NCBI GenBank assembly: GCA_020634375.1
Contig: JACKBX010000002.1
Location: 496,001 to 560,000, forward strand
Direction of reading: 5' to 3'
DNA: 64,000 nucleotides
DNA from: Ardenticatenaceae bacterium
GTDB taxonomy: Bacteria; Chloroflexota; Anaerolineae; Promineifilales; Promineifilaceae
In this document: piece after piece, positions 1-8,429 of the stretch
Numbering within the stretch: position 1 is the first letter of the stretch
Layout of the letters: every line of letters begins with the position of its first letter
The notes under the pieces: model-generated
Seen by the model: the letters and a program-made list of their open reading frames with translations, nothing else
What the model was told of the DNA's origin: nothing
Databases searched by the model: none
Made by a program: the position numbers and the translations under genes

Positions 1-1051
1 CAGTATTGGCGGGGGTCTGCGGTGTATTCACACCAGGGCGACCCTGGCTATCGTATGGCGCGATGATAAACGTATTTTGTAAGCCAATGCGCTGCAACGC
101 TGCTGTAACCAGATTGGTTCCCAAAGATGGGTTTTCTTCGCCAGCGATGACATTCAATAATTCATTGGCGCTAAGATTATCTGGGCGTAAAACAAGGGTG
201 TCGGAAATTAGCTCACGTTGTCGTAACGTGGGATTTCGGTCTAGTACATTGTAGGTTTCCAGCACAATGGGCACTTTGAGCATGTCCATACCGGAAAGGG
301 GAACATTGGCATTGATGGATACTTCTTCACCGGTCGCCAAATCCATAATAAAAATACTAGCAATGCCGCCGGTAGTTTGCTCAAAGTTTTGCAGATGATT
401 GGTGAGCAGGCGGGCCAACAAGTTGATACTCGGCCGTTCCGGGTTCACTGGTTCAACAATTAATCGCGCTTCGCGGTTGCTGGGACGGTATAGGGCTGCC
501 TCTATATCGGCAAAGCTGGCTTCTTTATCAATTGTTGTGCCAGCAACGCCATATTGAAAGGTGAGGGTTGCGGGCACAGGCTGCGGTGGTTGGGGAGGCA
601 GGTCGACAATGACTGAAATGCGGTCGAGTACGTCTCGGAGAGCTTCGCGTTTGTGGGTGGCACGCAGTTCAATAGGCTGTACTTCTACTGGACGCCCCCA
701 TAGGAAGCCCCAAAAACCAGCCCAAAAATCTTGCTGGGTGCGCTGGAAGTCTGCTTCACTTAACATGGTTTCCAGATCGAGGGTAAATTCCACTTCGGTG
801 GGGCTGACGTCAAAAGAATCTTCGCCATGATAGAGGACGATGGGCGCTTCGATGTAGCGATTGGTCAAAATATCGCTGGCTTCTTCAGGGGTCATACCGC
901 CGACGTCCACAGCAGCAATGGTAAGGCCGGTGGGAAGGTAGGTACGCGATCCTGCATATTGGTAAATTTTGTACACAAGGAAGATGGCTCCGGCTACCAT
1001 GATGGATACGGTAAGCCATTGACCTAAACCTGGTGTGTTACTTCTTCTCAT
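1..1051 (-). CDS. VanW/beta-lactamase-like cell-wall protein, partial
   Basis: Reading right to left from an ATG at 1051, the frame is open for 350 codons and runs off the window, so the C-terminus is missing. Residues 12-30 form one membrane anchor. Residues about 40-200 resemble the peptidoglycan-binding modules that precede VanW-type domains. From about residue 225 the sequence resembles class A beta-lactamase-like serine hydrolases. The usual S-x-x-K active-site motif appears as D-M-L-K (in SGMDMLKVPIV), so the nucleophilic serine is aspartate, and the usual SDN motif reads PDN. It is probably a non-hydrolytic or altered cell-wall protein. The start overlaps the end of the Nudix gene by 14 bases, suggesting coupled translation. 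Confidence 0.75.
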   Translation of the reverse strand, partial: MRRSNTPGLGQWLTVSIMVAGAIFLVYKIYQYAGSRTYLPTGLTIAAVDVGGMTPEEASDILTNRYIEAPIVLYHGEDSFDVSPTEVEFTLDLETMLSEADFQRTQQDFWAGFWGFLWGRPVEVQPIELRATHKREALRDVLDRISVIVDLPPQPPQPVPATLTFQYGVAGTTIDKEASFADIEAALYRPSNREARLIVEPVNPERPSINLLARLLTNHLQNFEQTTGGIASIFIMDLATGEEVSINANVPLSGMDMLKVPIVLETYNVLDRNPTLRQRELISDTLVLRPDNLSANELLNVIAGEENPSLGTNLVTAALQRIGLQNTFIIAPYDSQGRPGVNTPQTPANT

Positions 1052-1607
1052 GGGTGTCTATTTTCTCCTCTGCCAATGCGGTATTGATGGTGGCTTGGGC
1101 AGAATGGGGTGTTTGTGAGGGGGAATGGGTAGTTTGCACGGCAACGGCCGTTTCAACCGCACTAATCATGAACGGATATAGTCCGGGTAAATCGTCCATA
1201 GCAAACCAGCGTGCCTCAATGATTTCTGAACTTAGCGTCATGCTTCCCGGTTGAAGTTCGGCCAAGAAGGCCACTGTCAGATGTGGTGGCGAAGAGTCAT
1301 GGGTAATTTGCAAAACGGAACCGAGTACGGCCGTTAATCCTGTTTCCTCTCGCACTTCCCGCAAAGCGCCAGCCGCCGGATCCTCATCGCGGCCCAGCCA
1401 GCCGCCTGGCAGCCCCCAAGGGTAATACGGGTGAAACACATGCCGCAGAAGCAGGACACGCTGCTGCTCATCAAAAATGACAACGCAAACCCCTATCCGC
1501 TGCCGGGGAACAGTCAGGCGAATTGCCATCTGCATGAGATAACTTACACCGGGTAACCGCACCAACCGGGCAGTTCTTTGTTTCCATCTAAGGGATATGG
1601 GAGTCAA
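1038..1607 (-). CDS. Nudix hydrolase
   Basis: The 189-residue protein carries a complete Nudix box (G-x5-E-x7-REVREETGL) at about residues 69-91, so it should hydrolyse a nucleoside diphosphate linked to another group using Mg2+. The substrate cannot be read from the sequence. The Trp- and Arg-rich N-terminus matches other Nudix proteins of this type, which favours the early TTG start at 1607 over the ATG at 1535, although neither has a clear ribosome binding site. The last 30 residues are low-complexity and hydrophilic. The gene overlaps the downstream VanW/beta-lactamase-like gene. Confidence 0.85.
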   Translation of the reverse strand: MTPISLRWKQRTARLVRLPGVSYLMQMAIRLTVPRQRIGVCVVIFDEQQRVLLLRHVFHPYYPWGLPGGWLGRDEDPAAGALREVREETGLTAVLGSVLQITHDSSPPHLTVAFLAELQPGSMTLSSEIIEARWFAMDDLPGLYPFMISAVETAVAVQTTHSPSQTPHSAQATINTALAEEKIDTHEKK

Positions 1608-1852
1608 AACGGCCGTTACACCTCGTTCTCATCAAAACAGCCAGGCAAACCCGCCTAGCCTCTCAACCTCATCTATACCACACGCCAGTATAACAAAATC
1701 ACCAGCAAGCGACAGCTTTGCTTAACTCATTGTCATGGAAGCAAATATTGGCATGTTTGCAGATTGCCGCTTATCTAATTGCCACTTACAAACTTGCAAC
1801 TTGCCACTCTTCATCCCGTATAGGCAGCAGATTACACTTGGAGGTAAGACTC

Positions 1853-2278
1853 ATGTACGAAGGAAGATTAACACGAAGCGAAACAGACAAAATCATAGCC
1901 GGTGTATGCGGTGGACTGGCAGCCTACCTAAATGTAGACTCCGTTTTAGTGCGCCTGGCCTTCGTTATCCTCCTCTTTGCCAGCGGCATTGGCATCCCCC
2001 TATACCTCATTCTTTGGGTCATCATGCCGCGCTTAGATACAGCAGACCAACCTAACGCAGACATTATTCACAAGAACATCACGGAAATGGGCGAGACCGT
2101 CTCGTCCGGTGTCAATCGTGTCGGGCAGCCCGGCACAGTAGGCATCATTCTCATCCTAATGGGCGCTTATTTCCTGTTCAGAACCCTGGGCTGGCTTGGT
2201 TGGCTACACGGAGGCATATTCTGGCCGATTATCATCATTGGTTTTGGCGCTTACTTACTCATTCGCCGCAGCCAATAA
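1853..2278 (+). CDS. PspC-domain membrane protein
   Basis: The 141-residue protein begins with a PspC domain (residues about 3-60). It has the typical cytoplasmic segment with IAGVCGGLAAYLNVD followed by a hydrophobic helix ending in LILWVIMP. Two more membrane segments lie near the C-terminus (about 95-138). PspC proteins take part in envelope stress responses, but its partner here is unknown. The start at 1853 is fixed by a GGAGG at 1840-1844. The frame is open further upstream, but no good start lies there. It is transcribed alone and ends at a terminator hairpin. Confidence 0.85.
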   Translation: MYEGRLTRSETDKIIAGVCGGLAAYLNVDSVLVRLAFVILLFASGIGIPLYLILWVIMPRLDTADQPNADIIHKNITEMGETVSSGVNRVGQPGTVGIILILMGAYFLFRTLGWLGWLHGGIFWPIIIIGFGAYLLIRRSQ

Positions 2279-2289
2279 TGAACCAAATG

Positions 2290-2325
2290 AAAAGACCTAC
2301 GAGATTGAGCCTCGCAGGTCTTTTT
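2290..2325. terminator. Bidirectional terminator between convergent genes
   Basis: The arms aaagacctacgag and ctcgcaggtcttt pair with one mismatch around a 6-base loop, with A and T runs on the two sides. It can end the PspC transcript and the two-component operon, whose kinase stop codon overlaps its right side. The same stem word (acctcgcagg) returns in the terminator at 9844-9878. Confidence 0.85.
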
Positions 2326-3775
2326 AGTGACGGCGTAACATGCGGAGAGACGGCCGTGTAGGTTGCGTTTCCGCCTCCAGCAAAGAATCATCCTCTGGTT
2401 CAGGAGGTGTATAGACAGGCATCGTAATCGAAAACGTCGTCCCCTCCCCTATTTCACTCGACACCTGAATTCGTCCACCATGCGCCTGCACAATCCACTT
2501 AGCAATCGCTAATCCCAATCCGGCTCCCCCTTGCGAACGTGTACGTGCCTTATCCACTCGATAAAAACGATCAAAAATATGCGGTACATCCTCAGCCGGA
2601 ATTCCCGGCCCCGTATCCTTTATCTGTAACTGCGCCCAACCATTTGATCTCCACAAACTAAGCGTTACTTCCCCCCCCTCCGGTGTGTACTTCAACGCAT
2701 TATCAACCAAAATCAGCATCAGCTGCTTCAGACGATCCTGATCTCCAATGACACTAACCTGGTCCATTTCCCCCACTGTCACCGTCACCTTCTTCTCCAG
2801 ACGTGCAATCTGCCGATACACGTCAAATAAGACATTATCCACTTCGACGGGTTGTCGTTCCAACGGCAACCCACCAGAATCAACTCGCGCCAGCAGCAGC
2901 AAATCACCAATCAGGCGCGTCATCCGCTCCAACTCATCTTGAATAATGTCCATTGATTCTGGATCAGCCACCCCCATGTGGCGCATCAAATCCAAATTAC
3001 CCCGAATCGTCGTCAAAGGTGTGCGCAATTCGTGAGAAACATCTGCTAAAAGGCGCTGCTGCGTCTGGAAAAGACGCTCGATCTGCTCCAAAGTCTGGTT
3101 TAGTGCCTGCGCCAGATCGCCAAACTCATCATGACGACCAGAATCTGGCACGCGGCGGCTCAAATCATCGGCTCGCGTAATCTGCCGGGCTACAGCAGCA
3201 ATATCATCCAGTGGCTTAAAGAGGCTTGGCGTCACCCAAACCGCCAAAAACAAAGAGGCCGTCGCCGCACCAAAGCCAATCAGTAACGCAATGATTAGCG
3301 CCCGGTTGAACTCATCATACGTGTCCAATAGACGTGCAATTTGGAGATGGCCTATCAAAACAGGCCCACTACCCCCATCCACAAGAATAGGCACTGTCAA
3401 CACACGCAGCATAGACTGCCCATGCTGTACCAGATTAAACACACGCTCCGTGCCAAACCCTTGCTCATCCAGCATCATATCCACCCCTAACAGATTGCCG
3501 GAACGGGCTACAATTTCCTCTTGCGCATTCACAACCACCATAAAGATGGTTGCTGTTTTGAAATTCGTCAGATCAGCAGGCAAGACTAACCGGGCCATAT
3601 CAGCCGGCCCCTGCACAGACAATTCCTCTAATTGAGCGGCAATATCCCCTAACTCCTGGTCAGTTTGGGTCAAGATTCGGTTGAGTGGCAAAAAATAAAC
3701 CAACAACGCCACCAGCAAAAATGCGGTGGTAAAAATCGACGTATAAATGAGGAGGAGGCGATTTTGAACAGACAA
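2324..3775 (-). CDS. Membrane sensor histidine kinase
   Basis: The 483-residue protein has a membrane helix at residues 6-28, an extracytoplasmic sensor region (about 29-160), a second helix (about 160-182), a HAMP linker (185-240), a HisKA domain with the phosphoacceptor His in VSHELRTPL near residue 248, and an HATPase domain with N box (VDNALKYTPEGG), G1 (DTGPGIP) and G2 (GGAGLGLAI) motifs. It forms an operon with the OmpR-type regulator 2 bases upstream. The start is a TTG at 3775 with no better in-frame ATG nearby. The signal sensed is unknown. All catalytic motifs look intact. Confidence 0.93.
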   Translation of the reverse strand: MSVQNRLLLIYTSIFTTAFLLVALLVYFLPLNRILTQTDQELGDIAAQLEELSVQGPADMARLVLPADLTNFKTATIFMVVVNAQEEIVARSGNLLGVDMMLDEQGFGTERVFNLVQHGQSMLRVLTVPILVDGGSGPVLIGHLQIARLLDTYDEFNRALIIALLIGFGAATASLFLAVWVTPSLFKPLDDIAAVARQITRADDLSRRVPDSGRHDEFGDLAQALNQTLEQIERLFQTQQRLLADVSHELRTPLTTIRGNLDLMRHMGVADPESMDIIQDELERMTRLIGDLLLLARVDSGGLPLERQPVEVDNVLFDVYRQIARLEKKVTVTVGEMDQVSVIGDQDRLKQLMLILVDNALKYTPEGGEVTLSLWRSNGWAQLQIKDTGPGIPAEDVPHIFDRFYRVDKARTRSQGGAGLGLAIAKWIVQAHGGRIQVSSEIGEGTTFSITMPVYTPPEPEDDSLLEAETQPTRPSLRMLRRH

Positions 3776-3777
3776 AT

Positions 3778-4458
3778 TTACGATTCTTCGCGCAAAACAT
3801 AGCCGATACCGCGCACGGTATGGATCAGGCGTGATTGGTTGCCTTTCTCAGTTTTTTGCCGAAGGTAGCGCACGTACACTTCGATGATATTGCTCTCGCC
3901 GCCAAAATCATAATTCCAAACCCGGTCAAAGATAACTTCACGGGTTAGAACTTGACGGGGATGACGCATGAATAGCTCAAGAAGTTCGTATTCTTTTGCA
4001 GTTAGGTCGAATATGCGCCCACCACGAGTACCCTGGCGTGTTCCGGTATCCAGTTCTAAATCGGCAAAGCGAAAGACTTGGGGCTGTGAAGGTTGTGCAC
4101 GACGCAGCAAGGCGCGGACACGAGCCAATAACTCATTGAAAGCAAATGGTTTGACCAGATAATCATCGGCGCCAGCATCTAAACCTGCCACACGATCTTC
4201 AACAGATTCTTTAGCGGTGAGCATAAGGATGGGAATATCGCTTACAGTGCGCAAATTGCGGCAAACTTCGATGCCGTCCATATCACCGGGCAGCATAATA
4301 TCGAGCAAAACAAGGTCTGGCAGATTTTCGCGGGCTAAATCGAGAGCTGTTGCGCCATCTGCGGCAACATCAACACGATAGCCTTCAAAACTGAGACCAC
4401 GTTGGAGGAACTGGCGAATGCGTTCTTCATCTTCTACAACGAGAATTCTAGTTGACAT
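3778..4458 (-). CDS. OmpR-family response regulator
   Basis: The 226-residue protein has a receiver domain (about 1-118) with the phosphoacceptor Asp53 in LVLLDIML and the conserved Lys103 in LVKPF, and a C-terminal winged-helix DNA-binding domain (about 130-224) ending in TVRGIGYVL, as in OmpR/PhoB proteins. It pairs with the kinase that follows 2 bases later. The ATG at 4458 is preceded by GGAGATAAACC. Its own promoter should lie in 4459-4600, where a short inverted repeat (cgtcac, 10 bases, gtgacg) is seen. Confidence 0.94.
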   Translation of the reverse strand: MSTRILVVEDEERIRQFLQRGLSFEGYRVDVAADGATALDLARENLPDLVLLDIMLPGDMDGIEVCRNLRTVSDIPILMLTAKESVEDRVAGLDAGADDYLVKPFAFNELLARVRALLRRAQPSQPQVFRFADLELDTGTRQGTRGGRIFDLTAKEYELLELFMRHPRQVLTREVIFDRVWNYDFGGESNIIEVYVRYLRQKTEKGNQSRLIHTVRGIGYVLREES

Positions 4459-4570
4459 GGTTTATCTCCATATAAAAATTAATGTTCCTAGTCAGATTAT
4501 AAACCAGGGCGAATAAGGGGCAATATCCCTCTAGCGGTTCTAACATTATGCTTTACAATTAGCATGGATC

Positions 4571-4592
4571 GTCACGTTTCTGACAGTGACGC
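4571..4592. promoter_or_regulatory. Inverted repeat upstream of the two-component operon
   Basis: The arms cgtcac and gtgacg flank 10 bases in the gap between the divergent response regulator and the DUF2892 gene. The position would suit an operator for either gene. No further support is visible. Confidence 0.3.
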
Positions 4593-4642
4593 ATCTAAAT
4601 GGGCAGTTAACTTATTATTTTATACCTTGGAGGCAATGGATA

Positions 4643-4840
4643 ATGACGAAGAATATGGGTTCAGCTGATCGTGTGGTTCGTATTGTTGTTGCAATCATCT
4701 TTGCAGCGCTCATTTTGATGGGCACAGTGACAGGTGTGTTAGCCTGGATTTTGGGGATTCTTGCAGTAGTTTTTGTATTGACAAGTGTGGTGAGTTTTTG
4801 CCCGCTTTACCTGCCATTCAAGTTATCTACTCGTAAATAA
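4643..4840 (+). CDS. DUF2892 (YgaP-type membrane domain) protein
   Basis: The 65-residue protein has the DUF2892 pattern: a short N-terminal MGSADRVVR motif, two hydrophobic helices separated by Gly/Leu, and a terminal FCPLYLPF motif. In YgaP this domain is the membrane anchor of a rhodanese. Here a separate rhodanese lipoprotein gene follows 130 bases downstream, which may reflect the same partnership. The start at 4643 has GGAGG at 4629-4633 with a 9-base gap. An upstream in-frame ATG at 4586 has no such site. It ends at a strong terminator. Confidence 0.8.
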   Translation: MTKNMGSADRVVRIVVAIIFAALILMGTVTGVLAWILGILAVVFVLTSVVSFCPLYLPFKLSTRK

Positions 4841-4861
4841 TTTCTGAGTTCTGATTTTGTG

Positions 4862-4894
4862 AACAGGTTGGCGCACATCCAACCTGTTTTTTTT
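4862..4894 (+). terminator. Rho-independent terminator
   Basis: A 10-bp stem (aacaggttgg with ccaacctgtt) is followed by a T run, 21 bases after the DUF2892 stop. Confidence 0.92.
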
Positions 4895-4970
4895 GTGTTA
4901 AAAAGATAGGATTGGAAAATGAGTCGCTCTCTGTCTCTATATTCCATCCACTTTTTCAGGAGATTTTTGA

Positions 4971-5405
4971 ATGAATATGAAACGATTGTTGTTGGTATTG
5001 TTTTTGATGACGGCCGTCCTTCTCACAATTACAGCCTGTGGGGGAAACACAAACACAGTTGCTGATACAGTAGACCCCAATGCGCCACTTGACCTGGCTC
5101 CAACTGTCAATGTAGCCACGGTAGCAGAGGTAAAAGACCGTGATGATGTGTTTGTTATTGATGTACGCGAACAATGGGAATATGATGAAAAGCACATTCC
5201 TGGCGTTACCCTCATTCCTTTGGGCACAGTTCCAGACAGCTTAAACCAGATTCCCCAAGACAAAACCGTCATCGTCACCTGCCGCAGTGGCAACCGCAGC
5301 GGACAAGCTGTAGACTTTTTACGCACACAGGGGTTCACAAATGTTCACAATATGGAAGGCGGGATTGTGGCCTGGGAATCCGCTGGCTATCCTGTGGAAC
5401 CGTAA
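4971..5405 (+). CDS. Rhodanese-domain lipoprotein
   Basis: The 144-residue protein has a lipoprotein signal peptide (residues 1-24, lipobox near TITAC) followed by one rhodanese domain (about 45-142). The active-site loop is CRSGNRS, with the catalytic Cys, and the C-terminus has GGIVAWESAGYPV, as in single-domain thiosulfate sulfurtransferases. The enzyme should sit on the outer face of the membrane and move sulfane sulfur, although the natural donor and acceptor are unknown. The start at 4971 follows AGGAG at 4958-4962. A terminator follows the gene. Confidence 0.88.
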   Translation: MNMKRLLLVLFLMTAVLLTITACGGNTNTVADTVDPNAPLDLAPTVNVATVAEVKDRDDVFVIDVREQWEYDEKHIPGVTLIPLGTVPDSLNQIPQDKTVIVTCRSGNRSGQAVDFLRTQGFTNVHNMEGGIVAWESAGYPVEP

Positions 5406-5428
5406 ACAGTAAGCGAAGCAAGTGGTTA

Positions 5429-5456
5429 GGCTGGCACAAAATTGCCAGCCTTTTTT
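5429..5456 (+). terminator. Rho-independent terminator
   Basis: An 8-bp stem (ggctggca with tgccagcc) around 6 bases is followed by a T run. It also abuts the end of the convergent phosphatase gene. Confidence 0.88.
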
Positions 5457-5458
5457 AT

Positions 5459-6235
5459 TTATACGACCAATTGGGAAACGATTGCATCCAACTGCACGGC
5501 CGTTAGCCCAATCTGCTGCAAATACGAACGAGCGTTGCCAAAACGGCCGTGCAAAAACGCCAACGTCTCACACATCACCGCCGCCGGAGATGACATAATC
5601 TTGTCATATTCCTCCGCCGTAAAGCCAATCGTCTCCCCATAAGCACGAAACTCTGGCAAAATCGGCTCCAAATACCGATTACTCAACTCATAATCAGCGG
5701 CAATCGTCTCTGCGGGAACACCCGCCAAATCCAGAAGAAGCGCCACCACCAGCCCCGTGCGGTCTTTGCCAGCCGCACAATGTACCAAAGCCGGGAACGC
5801 ATTCGGCACAGCCAACACTGCAAACACGGCCGCCAGCGTATCCGGGCAGCGCTCCAGCAACAGTATATTAAAACGCACCAAATCAATCGGCTGCGGTTCC
5901 CCAGCGGCAAACTCATCCCAACTGTCGTACAGGGGCTGGCTGCAATAATGCACCCCATTCGAGCCAATCAGCGTATTCGGGTACTCCACTTGCTCTTTTG
6001 GGTCGCGCAAGTCAACAATCGTATGCACACGTCGTGCCAACAACACCTGCTGACTTTCGAAAGGCAAGCGGTGTAAGCTATCGGCACGAAAAAGGACATT
6101 GGGGCGTGTAACACGGCCGTCCCATGTCAGATACCCACCAACATGACGCACATTATAAGCACCCTCTAACGGCACATAACGAGTGCGATCACTCTCCAAA
6201 ATAAAGACATCATGGTCAAAATCTAATCGTTCCAT
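5459..6235 (-). CDS. Tyrosine/dual-specificity protein phosphatase
   Basis: The 258-residue protein belongs to the Y_phosphatase3-type family of bacterial tyrosine phosphatases. It has an N-terminal NVRHVGGY segment, FRADSLHRL, a VDLRDPKE turn and the P-loop HCAAGKDRTG with the C-x5-R catalytic signature near residue 161. Relatives dephosphorylate phosphotyrosine or phosphoinositides, and the substrate here is unknown. It starts 4 bases after the DUF512 gene stops, so it is the last gene of the scpB-rluB-cmk row. An in-frame TTG at 6256 would overlap the upstream gene, so the ATG at 6235 is preferred. Confidence 0.86.
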   Translation of the reverse strand: MERLDFDHDVFILESDRTRYVPLEGAYNVRHVGGYLTWDGRVTRPNVLFRADSLHRLPFESQQVLLARRVHTIVDLRDPKEQVEYPNTLIGSNGVHYCSQPLYDSWDEFAAGEPQPIDLVRFNILLLERCPDTLAAVFAVLAVPNAFPALVHCAAGKDRTGLVVALLLDLAGVPAETIAADYELSNRYLEPILPEFRAYGETIGFTAEEYDKIMSSPAAVMCETLAFLHGRFGNARSYLQQIGLTAVQLDAIVSQLVV

Positions 6236-6239
6236 CTCA

Positions 6240-7631
6240 CTAATTCTCCGGCGCAACCATCACGCTCGAAACCCCCAACAAGGCATCCCACACATCCCCC
6301 AGCGTATCCGCCAGAGCCACAACACAATTCAATCGGTTCGCCATCTCCTGCGGCGACAGATCATCCAGGCTGATGGTGTCCGGGTGATCAAACATCACAC
6401 GCGGCAGCACCACCAAATCCCCATATTCCGCTGCCGCCAATTGCCGCAGCACATCCTCGGCCATCAGCAATCCGGCTACGGTAATGGTCGCGCCCAATCG
6501 TTCGTTGACGATGGGTAACACGTGCAGGTTCACACCGGTCAGAGTGGCAAATTCAACGGCCGTTTCCCGCAGCACCCCCGCAAACAACGCCCCCGTCACC
6601 AACGTCAGCGATTGGTAATCAGCAATTAGAGGTTGACCATCATGCGCCAATCTCCAATCACCAATCTCCTCTTTAACCCCCTCCCAATCATCCAAAAACA
6701 TGCGCACCAGCCCCAAGCCATTCTCATGAAGCTGCTGCTCATCATACGCCTCCAACGGCGGAACCGTGCGCCCCGTCACCAAATACCACTCATCCGTGGG
6801 ATACACAAAGCGCACGCCAAACTGCTCCTGAAATTGCGGCTGCAACGCCGTCACAAAATCCAGCGTCACGGCCGCTTCCTGTGGCGTATGCGGCCGCATC
6901 CCATATTTATGATGCCGCGTCAGCCCCACCGGAACCACACTCACTGACTGCACCGCCGGCCACAGTTCTGCCAACTCCCGAATCGAACGCTCCAGCCAAC
7001 GGCCGTCATTCCATCCCGGAGCCACCACCAACTGCGTGTGCATTTCAATCCCCCACCCGGCCAACTGGCGCAACTGCTGCACAATATCCGGCGCGTTGGG
7101 GTTGCGCAAAAACTGGCGGCGCATCTCCGTATCCGTCACATGCACCGAAATGTACAGCGGTGACAAACCCATTGTTTCAATGCGCCACCAATCATGCTCG
7201 CTCAAATTAGTCAGCGTCACAAAATGGCCGAACAGGAACGAGTACCGATAGTCATCATCTTTGATATACAGCGTGCGCCGGAATTTGGGAGCCATTTGCA
7301 GCACAAAGCAAAACTCGCACAAATTATTGCAGCGGCGGATGTCTACATCAAACGTGGGGTGGGCAAAGCCCAGGCCCAACGCCTGGTGGTACTCGCGCTC
7401 GGCCTCAAACAGCAAATACTCGTCGCCGCGCCGCACCAGCAGTTCCAGCGCTTCTTCCGCGCTGTAAAATTGCACGTCAATCACATCTTCAACTTTGTTA
7501 TCGTTGATTGCCAGCAGTTCATCACCCACTTGCAGGCCAATGTCGTCGGCAACACTGCCCGGTTCTACGCTGACAATGTGTCCGCCTACGGCCGTTGTCA
7601 AATCAATCTCACTAAACAAAGCCATCGCCAC
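6240..7631 (-). CDS. DUF512 family PDZ/radical-SAM-like protein
   Basis: The 463-residue protein starts with a PDZ-like domain (about 8-70, with GSVADDIGLQVGDELLAI). A radical-SAM-like cluster motif C-x3-C-x2-C (CNNLCEFC) lies near residue 100 and is followed by a conserved KFRRTLYIKDDDYR segment and the DUF512 domain. The reaction is not established for this family. Starts at 7631 (GTG) and 7625 (ATG) are both possible. It lies between cmk and the phosphatase on the same strand, separated from cmk by a perfect 18-bp hairpin. Confidence 0.88.
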   Translation of the reverse strand: MAMALFSEIDLTTAVGGHIVSVEPGSVADDIGLQVGDELLAINDNKVEDVIDVQFYSAEEALELLVRRGDEYLLFEAEREYHQALGLGFAHPTFDVDIRRCNNLCEFCFVLQMAPKFRRTLYIKDDDYRYSFLFGHFVTLTNLSEHDWWRIETMGLSPLYISVHVTDTEMRRQFLRNPNAPDIVQQLRQLAGWGIEMHTQLVVAPGWNDGRWLERSIRELAELWPAVQSVSVVPVGLTRHHKYGMRPHTPQEAAVTLDFVTALQPQFQEQFGVRFVYPTDEWYLVTGRTVPPLEAYDEQQLHENGLGLVRMFLDDWEGVKEEIGDWRLAHDGQPLIADYQSLTLVTGALFAGVLRETAVEFATLTGVNLHVLPIVNERLGATITVAGLLMAEDVLRQLAAAEYGDLVVLPRVMFDHPDTISLDDLSPQEMANRLNCVVALADTLGDVWDALLGVSSVMVAPEN

Positions 7632-7638
7632 ACCTACC

Positions 7639-7683
7639 CAGTAAACAGTGGTCAGTAATCAGTTAACTGACCACTGTTTACTG
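7639..7683. repeat. Perfect 18-bp inverted repeat between cmk and the DUF512 gene
   Basis: The arms at 7639-7656 (cagtaaacagtggtcagt) and 7666-7683 are perfect reverse complements around a 9-base loop. The arms consist of near-repeats of cagt/gtcag. No T run follows, so it is not a classic terminator. The right arm overlaps the last codons of cmk. Confidence 0.9.
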
Positions 7684-8349
7684 ATTACTGGTTCTTCCCA
7701 AAATCTCTGCCACAATCTCTTCTACTGGGCGTCCAGTCGTGTCAATAATGACGGCATCGGCAGCAGGGCGCATGGGGGAATGTTCACGGCTGCCATCAAA
7801 CTGATCACGTCGCACCACATCCGCCAAAATGCTGTCGTAATCGTTGCCATGCCCCTGGTTTTGGCGGTCCAGCCAGCGCCGCCGCGCCCGCTCTTCTGCG
7901 GAGGCGATAATGTACAGCTTCAATGGCGCATTTGGCAGCACCACCGTGCCAATGTCACGCCCGACCATTACAATGTTGCCGCGACGGCCGAATTCGCGCT
8001 GCCGACGCACCAAGTCCTCACGTACACTCAAATAGCTGGAAACCAACGATACATTGGCGTCTACTTCCGGGGTACGCAAGGCCCAAGTTACATCTTTACC
8101 ATTGAGCAGCGCTGTGTAATGACGGCCGTCCGCCACCTCTCCCACCACAGCCACATCAATCTGTAAACGACGGGCAAGTTGGGCAACGGCCGTTTCCTCC
8201 GCCAAATCCACCCCATCTTGCAGCGCCGCCAGCGTCACCGCCCGGTACATAAAACCGGTATCCAAAAACAAATAACCCAGCGCCTCCGCCAACATCCGCC
8301 CAATCGTAGACTTGCCCGACGCCGCCGGGCCATCAATCGCAATAATCAT
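7678..8349 (-). CDS. cmk: Cytidylate kinase
   Basis: The 223-residue enzyme phosphorylates CMP and dCMP with ATP. It shows the P-loop GPAASGKST at residues about 7-15, the DTGFMYRAVT substrate segment, the VGRDIGTVVLPNAPLKLYI block, and RRDQFDGSREHSPM near the lid and C-terminal region. Length and motifs match the family. The ATG at 8349 is preferred over a TTG at 8361 because a GGGAG sits just upstream of it. It follows rluB in the common scpB-rluB-cmk order. Confidence 0.95.
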   Translation of the reverse strand: MIIAIDGPAASGKSTIGRMLAEALGYLFLDTGFMYRAVTLAALQDGVDLAEETAVAQLARRLQIDVAVVGEVADGRHYTALLNGKDVTWALRTPEVDANVSLVSSYLSVREDLVRRQREFGRRGNIVMVGRDIGTVVLPNAPLKLYIIASAEERARRRWLDRQNQGHGNDYDSILADVVRRDQFDGSREHSPMRPAADAVIIDTTGRPVEEIVAEILGRTSNQ

Positions 8350-8363
8350 CTTCTCTCCCAAGA

Positions 8364-8429
8364 AGATAGAGTGTAGAGATAGAGATAGTGAGTCAAGGCG
8401 TTCTCTATCTCTATCTCTATACTCTATCT
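8364..8429. repeat. Inverted repeat of gagata words between rluB and cmk
   Basis: The 24-base arms at 8364-8387 and 8406-8429 pair with one mismatch. The left arm reads as iterated agatag/gagata. The right arm runs over the rluB stop codon. The same word class builds the hairpin at 16144-16184. Confidence 0.88.
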
